Made by a program: the position numbers and the translations under genes
Notes under the pieces: model-generated
What the model was told of the DNA's origin: nothing
Database searches by the model: none
The model's input: the letters and a program-made list of their open reading frames with translations, nothing else
NCBI GenBank assembly: GCA_900553825.1
Contig: USEV01000002.1
Location: 1 to 16,182, forward strand
Direction of reading: 5' to 3'
Length of the DNA: 16,182 nt
Source: an uncultured Eubacteriales bacterium
GTDB lineage: Bacteria > Bacillota > Clostridia > Christensenellales > CAG-917
In this document: positions 1 through 5,350 of the stretch, piece after piece
Layout: each line of letters begins with the position of its first letter
Numbering within the stretch: the stretch's first letter is position 1

Positions 1-192
1 TGATGCGCACACGGGAGAGTGCGCTTGCCGCCGTCGCGTCAGCCCTGACGGAGCCGGGGGTTCGCCGCACGGAAGTGCGGGCAGGCGAGAAACGCCTGCA
101 AGTCCCCTCGGGGCGTCATCGAATGATTTTGGGGAAATTAGGGATTTGCAACAAAAAAAACGGACATCTTCCGATGTCCGTTTTGGTGGAGA
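1..192 (+). repeat. Structured tRNA-linked repeat, copy A (5' end cut by window)
   Basis: This segment matches 2921-3112 in the same orientation with 9 substitutions in 192 bases (at 56, 83, 89, 114, 123, 124, 140, 171, 172). It contains successive hairpins: GCGCAC/GTGCGC at 5-24, CGTCA/TGACG at 37-50, CCGCAC-GGAA-GTGCGG at 65-80, GCAGGCG/CGCCTGC at 81-99, and a 12-bp stem at 157-184. The last 9 bases (184-192) match the acceptor and CCA end of the tRNA-Ala at 3104-3179, read on the minus strand. After 192 the similarity stops abruptly and the sequence becomes AT-rich. No convincing coding capacity: the short ORF here has no ribosome binding site and is broken in the sister copy. The substitutions mostly fall in loops or single-stranded parts, which fits an element selected for structure. 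Confidence 0.85.
153..184 (-). terminator. Orphan intrinsic terminator behind a tRNA 3' end
   Basis: Read on the minus strand, a perfect 12-bp stem (AAAACGGACATC / GATGTCCGTTTT) with a 4-base loop is followed by eight T. It sits directly after a CCA-type tRNA end at 184-192, exactly as the terminator of the intact tRNA-Ala does at 3073-3104. Here only 9 bases of the tRNA remain, so the terminator has no gene to serve. The loop differs between copies while the stem is identical. Confidence 0.75.
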
Positions 193-293
193 AGTAATAA
201 CCTAAAACGAATTCTTTATCTCTATATCGATTGCAATTCAATTTTACAGTAATCCTGTGGGGACTGTTTGTAGTGGCGCACTTGATTCGCACT

Positions 294-809
294 TCAGCTA
301 TGTCGTAACTCGTTTATAATGTCTTCGTATGCGGCGGTAAATGTTTCAAAAATGTTCTTGTTCTCTAGTTTTGTTTGATAAGCCATGTACTGCTTAATGT
401 ACTTAACATTCTTGGGATCATTATTATCTTTATATCGTTGCTCTATCTCGGCAGGGAAAATTTTTTTCCAAACTAGCTCAAATGCAGGGAAAGCAAAGTT
501 GGGTTCAATCGTTCCGTCATCATTGGTTATTCCAAATGGAATGCCTTCCTCTGGAAAAAATAATCCACCCTCAAGCGCGTGAAGCACAATGATATTATGA
601 TTGTGTTTTAGCTGATTATTAACAAATCTAAACTCACAATATTTTGATTTGTCATCATACAATCGCTCAACGACATCAAGTAACCAGTGTAGCATAGTGC
701 CAATAGCGTAAAAGCACTCCTTATAATTTGCTTCATAATCTTTCGCTTCGACCTGTTTTTTTAGAGCGGTATATGTCGTTGTTAAAGCGCCTATATAAAT
801 ATCATTCAT
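294..809 (-). CDS. Uncharacterised helical protein, possibly HEPN-like
   Basis: A 171-residue cytoplasmic protein with no signal peptide or membrane segment. I do not recognise the family. The start is well supported: AGGAG (complement of 817-821) lies a suitable distance upstream of the ATG at 807-809. The N-terminal half looks all-helical and contains FRFVNNQLKHNH (residues about 60-71), which resembles the R-(polar)-x-x-x-K-H type patterns around the active site of HEPN domains. The arginine-to-histidine spacing is longer than the canonical R-x4-6-H, so the assignment is weak. A Gly/Pro-rich middle (EEGIPFGITNDDG) precedes a charged helical C-terminus. Codon use is AT-rich, unlike all neighbours, which suggests horizontal acquisition. 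The gene stands alone and is divergent from the alpha-galactosidase. HEPN proteins often act in toxin-antitoxin or phage-defence settings, but no antitoxin partner is visible here. Confidence 0.6.
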   Translation of the reverse strand: MNDIYIGALTTTYTALKKQVEAKDYEANYKECFYAIGTMLHWLLDVVERLYDDKSKYCEFRFVNNQLKHNHNIIVLHALEGGLFFPEEGIPFGITNDDGTIEPNFAFPAFELVWKKIFPAEIEQRYKDNNDPKNVKYIKQYMAYQTKLENKNIFETFTAAYEDIINELRHS

Positions 810-840
810 CTATTTTTCTCCTATTCATGCACACATGACA

Positions 841-846
841 ATTATA
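841..846 (-). promoter_or_regulatory. Possible -10 box for the gene at 294-809
   Basis: On the minus strand TATAAT occurs about 31 bases upstream of the ATG and just upstream of the AGGAG site. No good -35 box lies at 16-18 bp; TTGAGA is present but only 12 bp away. Treated as a weak promoter candidate. Confidence 0.3.
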
Positions 847-919
847 ACTTTTCACATCTCTCAACGGTATAATAGTCTGTATCATATCACACCTCATTCT
901 TGCTGTATACAAATTAATG

Positions 920-1004
920 CAATATCGTCGTTTTTTTTCAACTTCCACGCTCAAAGTGAAAATATTCTCCGATATGACAAGTCGTGAGTGCAAAAACGAT
1001 ATTG
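920..1004. promoter_or_regulatory. Inverted repeat CAATATCG...CGATATTG in the divergent promoter region
   Basis: The 8-mer CAATATCG (920-927) and its exact reverse complement CGATATTG (997-1004) are about 70 bases apart in the AT-rich space between the divergent genes. Similarity extends outward into T-rich and A-rich flanks. The right half overlaps the best -10 candidate of the alpha-galactosidase promoter. The arrangement would fit a pair of regulator half-sites or a looped operator, but no regulator is encoded in the window. Confidence 0.3.
974..1003 (+). promoter_or_regulatory. Candidate promoter of the alpha-galactosidase gene
   Basis: ATGACA (974-979), an 18-bp spacer and GATATT (998-1003) lead to a short leader with GGAGG at 1032-1036, 8 bases before the ATG at 1045. 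Each box has mismatches, so this is less certain than the other promoters in the window. Confidence 0.35.
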
Positions 1005-1044
1005 TTGTGTTAGCATATAAGCGTGAAAATCGGAGGATAAAATT

Positions 1045-2688
1045 ATGAAATTCGGTTTTGATTTCGTCTACAAAGTCAACGGCACGCGGAAGCGAACCGA
1101 CAATCCCGTCAACGATGATTTTTCCGTATCTGTCGTTGAAAGCGAAAAACTCGTCAAAGTCACGCTGAAACCCCGCGCCGCGGTGGAATTCGAGAAATTT
1201 GCAATCGTAATGCCTTACGAATTCGGAAAAGACGAGCGCATATTCACAAACGGATATCAAAGTTGGACGGTTACGAAGGAATATGCTCCCGACGACAAAA
1301 TGGACGAATTCCGTCCCCGATTCCTCGGCTTTCCCAAGAGCAAATACAAATTCCTCGGGCTTTACGCCGCAGGCGATTTGTACTGGCACGAGTATCCCGA
1401 GCAAAACGGAGTTTTCTACGGTTATTCCTACGGCTACGTGAGAAAGGACAGGGACATACGTCTCATCGGCTCGCTCTCGGAAAAATCAGGCTACACCCTC
1501 ATAACCTACAATACGAACAACTGCACCGTGACAATGGAAAAAGACCTCGAGGGCGTGCTTTTCGACAGTGAAAAAGTCGTTCTCGAAATTGCCACCCTGA
1601 AAGGAGACTATGACGCGGTTTTCGACGAGTACTTCGCTATGATGAACATCGCGAAGCCTCGGGTCAAGAGAAGTTGCGGCTACACCACCTGGTACAACTA
1701 CTATGAGGCGGTAACCGAAGAAATCGTTGTCCGCGACCTTGAGGCGATGTCGAAAATCGACACCAAAATCGACATTTTTCAGATAGACGACGGGTATCAG
1801 CGCACCGTGGGCGACTGGCTCGAAATCAAAGAAGACAAGTTCCCCCGCGGAATGAAATACATCGTGGACAAAGTCCACTCCACCGGTATGCTTGCGGGGC
1901 TTTGGCTTGCGCCGTTCGGCGTGACGCCTAAATCTCACATATATAAGCAGCACAAGGACTGGCTCGCCAGGGACAAAAAAGGCAAGTGCCGCTATGCGGG
2001 CGCAAACTGGGGCGGCTTCTATCCCCTGGACATATACAACGCCGAAGCGCGGGCTTACATCAAAAAGGTTTTCGACGTCGTGCTCAACGAATGGGGCTTC
2101 GATATGGTCAAACTCGACTTTCTGTACGCCTGTTGTATGTATCCTATGCACAACAAGAGCCGCGGAGAAATTATGTGCGACGCTATGGACCTCATTCGCG
2201 AATGTTGCGGCGATAAAATCGTCCTCGGCTGCGGCGCTCCCCTTGCCCCGTCCTTCGGCAAAGTCGATTTTATGCGCATAGGCGCGGACATAGGTCTGAA
2301 GTGGAGCAACAAACCTATGCACCGCGAGGACGTTTCCACGCAGCACGCCCTGCAGAACACCATTTTCAGACGTCACCTCGACGGAAGAGCGTGGCTCAAC
2401 GACCCCGACGTTTTCATTCTCCGCGACAACAACGTCAAAATGGCCCTCAAAGAACGCGAAATAGTCGCCGACATCAACAGCCTTTGCGGCAATCTCCTGT
2501 TCGTCTCGGACTTCGTTGCCGATTACACAGAGGAACAGAAAAAGATATTCGTCGAAACGGTAACAAGGTCGAAAGCCGAAATCGTGATGGCGCGTTTCGT
2601 CACCGATTCGGTCATCAGTATCGACTACACCGTCGACGGCAAAAACGGCAATCTCACTTTCGACCTCAAACGCGGCATACGCCTCTGA
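1045..2688 (+). CDS. Alpha-galactosidase, glycoside hydrolase family 36 type
   Basis: A 547-residue cytoplasmic enzyme expected to release terminal alpha-galactose from oligosaccharides such as raffinose or melibiose. There is no signal peptide. The N-terminal part (about 1-200) is a beta-sandwich-like region containing NGYQSW (69-74). The (beta/alpha)8 barrel follows with GYTTWYNYY (212-220), FQIDDGYQRTVGDW (245-258), the nucleophile motif KLDF (Asp358), and ADIG carrying the probable acid/base Asp415. Family members often read KWDxN at the nucleophile; here it is KLDF, so substrate range may differ. At 547 residues it is shorter than the common forms of about 700. The start has GGAGG at 1032-1036. 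It stands alone with no sugar transporter nearby. It is the only gene in the window containing ACGT tetranucleotides (seven), which suggests transfer from a different genome. Exact substrate is uncertain; the clan assignment is firm. Confidence 0.88.
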   Translation: MKFGFDFVYKVNGTRKRTDNPVNDDFSVSVVESEKLVKVTLKPRAAVEFEKFAIVMPYEFGKDERIFTNGYQSWTVTKEYAPDDKMDEFRPRFLGFPKSKYKFLGLYAAGDLYWHEYPEQNGVFYGYSYGYVRKDRDIRLIGSLSEKSGYTLITYNTNNCTVTMEKDLEGVLFDSEKVVLEIATLKGDYDAVFDEYFAMMNIAKPRVKRSCGYTTWYNYYEAVTEEIVVRDLEAMSKIDTKIDIFQIDDGYQRTVGDWLEIKEDKFPRGMKYIVDKVHSTGMLAGLWLAPFGVTPKSHIYKQHKDWLARDKKGKCRYAGANWGGFYPLDIYNAEARAYIKKVFDVVLNEWGFDMVKLDFLYACCMYPMHNKSRGEIMCDAMDLIRECCGDKIVLGCGAPLAPSFGKVDFMRIGADIGLKWSNKPMHREDVSTQHALQNTIFRRHLDGRAWLNDPDVFILRDNNVKMALKEREIVADINSLCGNLLFVSDFVADYTEEQKKIFVETVTRSKAEIVMARFVTDSVISIDYTVDGKNGNLTFDLKRGIRL

Positions 2689-2801
2689 GGGTATGATTGC
2701 AGTAGGATATTTCCGCTTTTGCGAGGAGCGAAAACAACTCCGCACGCCACGCCTCGGACAGCTCCGAAACGGCTCAAAATCGCACCTTAAAACACAGCGG
2801 C
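2689..2801. other. Intergenic stretch without a supported gene
   Basis: Between the alpha-galactosidase stop and the minus-strand terminator I see no gene, no tRNA and no clear hairpin with a T-run for the upstream plus-strand gene. Codon-like runs occur in several frames but none has a start with a ribosome binding site. It may be a decayed remnant. Confidence 0.4.
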
Positions 2802-2852
2802 AAAAGAAAAAACCTAAAACGACTTGCACTCAAAGTGGTTCGTTTTAGGTTT
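2802..2852 (-). terminator. Intrinsic terminator behind the tRNA-Ala fragment
   Basis: On the minus strand AAACCTAAAACGA and TCGTTTTAGGTTT form a perfect 13-bp stem (arms 2840-2852 and 2810-2822) around a 17-base loop with an inner CACT/AGTG pairing, followed by a T-rich tail. It follows a tRNA-Ala 3' fragment (2855-2877), so it repeats the order tRNA end, then terminator. The plus-strand side lacks a clean T-run, so it is oriented for minus-strand transcripts. Confidence 0.7.
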
Positions 2853-2854
2853 CG

Positions 2855-2877
2855 TTTGGTGGAGACGAGGGGACTCG
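2855..2877 (-). pseudogene. tRNA-Ala 3' end fragment
   Basis: Twenty-three bases are identical to 3102-3124. They cover the 3' part of the intact tRNA-Ala(CGC): part of the T loop, the 3' side of the T stem, the 3' acceptor strand, the discriminator A, CCA, and 2 bases beyond. Upstream tRNA sequence is absent; after 2877 the match ends. A perfect duplication of a tRNA 3' end is the usual form of an attachment site left by a site-specific integrase, although no integrase gene is in the window. Confidence 0.75.
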
Positions 2878-2910
2878 TAAGGAGCGCAGAAGCGCGACGG
2901 AACAGCGGGA

Positions 2911-3112
2911 GGCGGCAATCTGATGCGCACACGGGAGAGTGCGCTTGCCGCCGTCGCGTCAGCCCTGACGGAGCCAGGGGTTCGCCGCACGGAAGTGCGG
3001 GCGGGCGAAAAACGCCTGCAAGTCCCCTCGGGGTGTCATCGAGGGATTTTGGGGAAATTGGGGATTTGCAACAAAAAAAACGGACATCTTTTGATGTCCG
3101 TTTTGGTGGAGA
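2911..3112 (+). repeat. Structured tRNA-linked repeat, copy B
   Basis: This is the fuller copy of the repeat at 1-192. It shows the complete first hairpin: GGCGGCAA (2911-2918) pairs with TTGCCGCC (2945-2952), and inside it GCGCAC pairs with GTGCGC, leaving TCTGAT bulged on the 5' side. Further hairpins follow at 2957-2970, 2985-3000 (GGAA tetraloop) and 3001-3019, then the 12-bp terminator stem. One change relative to copy A converts an A-U pair to G-U in the 3001-3019 hairpin (plus-strand RNA), keeping the fold. The repeat body lies between two direct copies of the tRNA-Ala 3' end (2855-2877 and 3102-3124). Confidence 0.85.
3073..3104 (-). terminator. Terminator of tRNA-Ala
   Basis: On the minus strand the CCA end runs straight into AAAACGGACATC-AAAA-GATGTCCGTTTT followed by further T, making a perfect 12-bp hairpin with a T8 tail. 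Its position immediately after the tRNA makes the function clear. It doubles as the 3' part of repeat copy B. Confidence 0.85.
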
Positions 3113-3179
3113 CGAGGGGACTCGAACCCCTGACCTATGCGTTGCGAACGCATCGCTCTACCACCTGAGCCACGCCCCC
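3104..3179 (-). tRNA. tRNA-Ala, anticodon CGC
   Basis: The minus-strand sequence folds as a full cloverleaf. The 7-bp acceptor is GGGGGCG with CGTCTCC and includes the G3-U70 wobble that marks alanine tRNAs. The D arm is GCTC/GAGC. The anticodon stem ATGCG/CGCAT carries loop TTCGCAA, giving anticodon CGC. The T arm is AGGGG/CCCCT, and the discriminator is A with an encoded CCA (3104-3106). It decodes GCG codons, which fits a GC-rich genome. It has its own promoter (3191-3219) and terminator (3073-3104), so it is a monocistronic working gene despite the repeats around it. Confidence 0.95.
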
Positions 3180-3190
3180 ATAGCTCCCGC

Positions 3191-3219
3191 ATTATAGCAT
3201 TGACTAAAAAAAATGGCAA
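3191..3219 (-). promoter_or_regulatory. Promoter of tRNA-Ala
   Basis: On the minus strand TTGCCA (3214-3219), a 17-bp spacer containing a T8 run, and a perfect TATAAT (3191-3196) place transcription start a few bases before the tRNA 5' end at 3179. Confidence 0.8.
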
Positions 3220-3258
3220 GTGTTTTCCGCCGATTGAAAAAATTGTGCGCGAAAACAG

Positions 3259-3287
3259 TTTACATATCACGGTTATCTCAATATAAT
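3259..3287 (+). promoter_or_regulatory. Promoter of the zinc-ribbon protein and proS
   Basis: TTTACA (3259-3264), exactly 17 bp, then TATAAT (3282-3287). It diverges from the tRNA promoter. Its expected start point (about 3294) lies downstream of an upstream in-frame ATG at 3290, so it decides the start of the next gene in favour of 3320. Confidence 0.85.
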
Positions 3288-3319
3288 ATATGAAAAATTC
3301 GTTTTATAAGAGGAAGCGA

Positions 3320-3802
3320 ATGGCAAAATACAAGAAATGTCCGCGTTGTGACCTGAACTGGATTCCGGTTGAAGAAGAGCTTTGCGAAGTGTGCAAGGCA
3401 GAGATGGGCAAAGCCAGCTCCATCAACCTCATCGAAGACGACGATGACAGCAGTTTCGACGAGGAGAGAATCTGTCCCGTGTGCAAGGTGAACTATCTTG
3501 CCGACGACGAGGATGTCTGTCCGACCTGCAAGCTCGACCAACAGAACAAGAAGGCCGACAAGGGTGAGGACGAGGACGAAGAGTGGAAGGAGTTTGTCGA
3601 AGACGACGACTCGACCGTGCTCGACGAAGGCGACGAGATTTCCCTTTCCATGTTGCAGGAAGAGGAAGAGAGGGACGAGGACGAAGAGGACGAATCCTCC
3701 GAGGAGCCGGACGATTTTGACGAGTCCATCACCGACTTCGACGAGGGCGACTACGACGAAGACGAGGACGAAGACGAAGAGGAGGACGACGAGGACATCT
3801 GA
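3320..3802 (+). CDS. Double zinc-ribbon protein with long acidic tail
   Basis: A 160-residue protein of unknown function. Two zinc-ribbon knuckle pairs are clear: Cys7/Cys10 with Cys22/Cys25, and Cys52/Cys55 with Cys67/Cys70, each of the CPxC...CxxC form. From about residue 81 to the end, 50 of 80 residues are Asp or Glu, so the tail is almost certainly disordered and strongly negative. The start at 3320 is chosen because AGAGG lies just upstream and the ATG at 3290 falls before the expected transcription start. It is followed after 14 bases by proS, on the same transcript. Zinc ribbons with acidic tails suggest binding to RNA, polymerase or a basic protein, but no function can be assigned. 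The D/E-rich reading is real coding rather than a repeat, because codons vary (GAC, GAT, GAG, GAA). Confidence 0.8.
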   Translation: MAKYKKCPRCDLNWIPVEEELCEVCKAEMGKASSINLIEDDDDSSFDEERICPVCKVNYLADDEDVCPTCKLDQQNKKADKGEDEDEEWKEFVEDDDSTVLDEGDEISLSMLQEEEERDEDEEDESSEEPDDFDESITDFDEGDYDEDEDEDEEEDDEDI

Positions 3803-3816
3803 CCTCGCCCCGAAAG

Positions 3817-5253
3817 ATGCAGAAAGACGACCGCTTTGTGAAAGAGATTGCGGACATCGAAAAGGATTTTCCGCAGTGGTACACCGATGTCATCCTCAAG
3901 ACGGAGCTTGTTGACTACGGTCCCGTCAAGGGCACGATGGTCATCCGTCCTTACGGCTACGAAATCTGGGAGCACATCCAGGAGGAGCTCAACCGCCGTT
4001 TCAAGGCGACGGGGCACAAGAATGCGTACTTCCCGATGTTCATCCCTTTGAGCTACCTCATGAAAGAGGCGGAGCATGTGGAAGGTTTCGCCCCCGAGGT
4101 TGCGCTCGTCACGCATGTCGGCAACACGGAGCTCGAGGAAAAGCTCGTCGTGCGTCCGACCTCCGAAACCATCATCTGCGATATGTACTCCAAGTGGGTG
4201 CAGAGCTACCGCGACCTGCCCATGCTCATCAACCAGTGGGCGAATGTGGTGCGCTGGGAAAAGACGACGCGCCCGTTTCTGCGCACGAGCGAATTTCTGT
4301 GGCAGGAAGGGCACACCCTCCACGCCACGGAGGAAGAGGCGCGCGAAGAGACGCTCAGGATGCTGGAAGTCTACCGCGAGTTCATGGAAAATGTGCTTGC
4401 AATCGATGTTCTCACCGGCGTCAAGACCGCGAAGGAGAAATTCGCGGGCGCGGTTGACACCTACGGCATGGAAGCAATGATGCTGGACGGCAAGTCCTTG
4501 CAGGCGGGCACTTCGCACTACCTGGGCAAGAACTTCTCCTCCGCATTCGAAATCCGTTATCTCGACCGCGACGGTCAGCTCAAGAATCCCTATCAGACCA
4601 GCTGGGGCGTCTCCACCAGGCTCATCGGCGCGCTCATCATGGCGCACGGCGACCAGAGGGGGCTCAAGCTCCCGCCCCGCGTCGCGCCCGTGCAGGTTGT
4701 GGTCATCCCCGTCGCACAGCACAAGGCGGGCGTCATCGAAAAGGCGGAGGAGCTCGCCGCCGCCCTCAGGGAAGCGGGCTTCCGCGTCGAAGTGGACGCG
4801 AGAGAGCAGTCCGTGGGCTGGAAGTTCAACGAGTGGGAGATGAAGGGTGCGCCTCTGCGCCTGGAAATCGGCCCCCGCGACATAGAAAACGGCGTTGCGG
4901 TGTACTCCCGCCGTGACACGCACGAAAAGGGCACAATCGCACTCTCCGAGGTTGCGACGACGGTGAAAGACCTGCTCGACGACATCCAGAAGACGATGTT
5001 TGCACAGTCCTCGCACTTTCTGCATTCGCACATCGTGGCGTGCAAGGATATGGACGAATTCGAAAAGGCGCTTGACGGGCAGAACTTCGTCAAGGCGATG
5101 TGGTGCGGCTCGCGCGACTGCGAGGACGAAATCAAGGCTTCGACCGCCGCAAGCGCCCGAGTGCTTCCCTTCGACCAGACCCCCGTCGGCGACAGGTGCG
5201 TGTGCTGCGGCAAACCCGCAACCAAGGTCGTGTACTTCGCAAAGAGCTATTGA
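3817..5253 (+). CDS. proS: Prolyl-tRNA synthetase (ProS type 3)
   Basis: A 478-residue cytoplasmic class II synthetase that charges tRNA-Pro with proline. It lacks the editing insertion of the long bacterial form and matches the shorter archaeal/eukaryotic-like type 3 that occurs in many Bacillota. Visible parts: the N-terminal catalytic core with the RPTSE motif (residues 112-116), class II motif 2 around RWEKTTRPFLRTSE, motif 3 with GVSTRLIGALIMAHGD, an anticodon-binding domain starting near VQVVVIPVAQ, and a C-terminal zinc-type domain with WCGSRDCEDEIK and RCVCCGKPA. It ends in Tyr, as usual for this type. It lies 14 bases after the zinc-ribbon gene. The ribosome binding site directly before the ATG is weak (GAAAG), so translation may depend on coupling to the upstream gene. 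Confidence is high. Confidence 0.97.
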   Translation: MQKDDRFVKEIADIEKDFPQWYTDVILKTELVDYGPVKGTMVIRPYGYEIWEHIQEELNRRFKATGHKNAYFPMFIPLSYLMKEAEHVEGFAPEVALVTHVGNTELEEKLVVRPTSETIICDMYSKWVQSYRDLPMLINQWANVVRWEKTTRPFLRTSEFLWQEGHTLHATEEEAREETLRMLEVYREFMENVLAIDVLTGVKTAKEKFAGAVDTYGMEAMMLDGKSLQAGTSHYLGKNFSSAFEIRYLDRDGQLKNPYQTSWGVSTRLIGALIMAHGDQRGLKLPPRVAPVQVVVIPVAQHKAGVIEKAEELAAALREAGFRVEVDAREQSVGWKFNEWEMKGAPLRLEIGPRDIENGVAVYSRRDTHEKGTIALSEVATTVKDLLDDIQKTMFAQSSHFLHSHIVACKDMDEFEKALDGQNFVKAMWCGSRDCEDEIKASTAASARVLPFDQTPVGDRCVCCGKPATKVVYFAKSY

Positions 5254-5273
5254 GAGGGAAATCCCGAATCAAC

Positions 5274-5301
5274 AAAAACGGCGCTTTATGCGCCGTTTTT
5301 T
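5274..5301. terminator. Bidirectional terminator between proS and the MBL gene
   Basis: CGGCGC (5279-5284) and GCGCCG (5290-5295) with loop TTTAT are flanked by A5 on the left and T6 on the right. The structure can therefore end transcripts from both convergent genes. Confidence 0.85.
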
Positions 5302-5350
5302 GATGTCTGAATTATGTTTTGCGGCAAAACCGCGCCGCAATGCGAACGGG

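Larger units (their letters stand above)
193..1030. other. AT-rich segment between repeat copy A and the alpha-galactosidase
   Basis: Base composition changes sharply at the end of repeat copy A. For example, the 60 bases from 361 hold only 20 G or C, against about two thirds G+C in the housekeeping genes. The segment carries one gene (294-809, minus). Bases 193-293 hold no gene; they include AACCTAAAACGA at 199-210, which is identical to the stem arm at 2811-2822. That shared 12-mer suggests the two junctions come from the same ancestral terminator. The composition and position beside a tRNA-linked repeat suggest acquired DNA; this is inference. Confidence 0.5.

Noticed and set aside
3..197. 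Short plus-strand ORF over repeat copy A
   Set aside because: No ribosome binding site, the frame runs through hairpins and the terminator, and copy B changes the end of the frame into the tRNA.
1486..2829. Long minus-strand ORF opposite the alpha-galactosidase
   Set aside because: Shadow frame; no ribosome binding site and no family motifs, while the opposite strand encodes a clear enzyme.
1..3112. CRISPR array
   Set aside because: Only two copies far apart, no regular spacers and no cas genes; the unit is about 200 bp.
2835..3197. Plus-strand ORF ending in a GDEGTRTPDL-type peptide
   Set aside because: It is the antisense reading of the tRNA-Ala and of the structured repeat; such peptides are a common false call opposite tRNA genes.
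3290..3319. Longer start for the zinc-ribbon protein
   Set aside because: This ATG lies three bases after the -10 box, so it would not be in the transcript; the ATG at 3320 has a ribosome binding site.
3482..3799. Possible simple-sequence repeat of GAC/GAG units
   Set aside because: It is the Asp/Glu-rich tail of a real protein; codons are mixed and there is no regular unit.
3751..5031. 426-residue minus-strand ORF opposite proS
   Set aside because: Antisense shadow created by GC-rich codons; His/Arg/Val-rich without motifs, and it ends in a poly-Ser run opposite the acidic tail.
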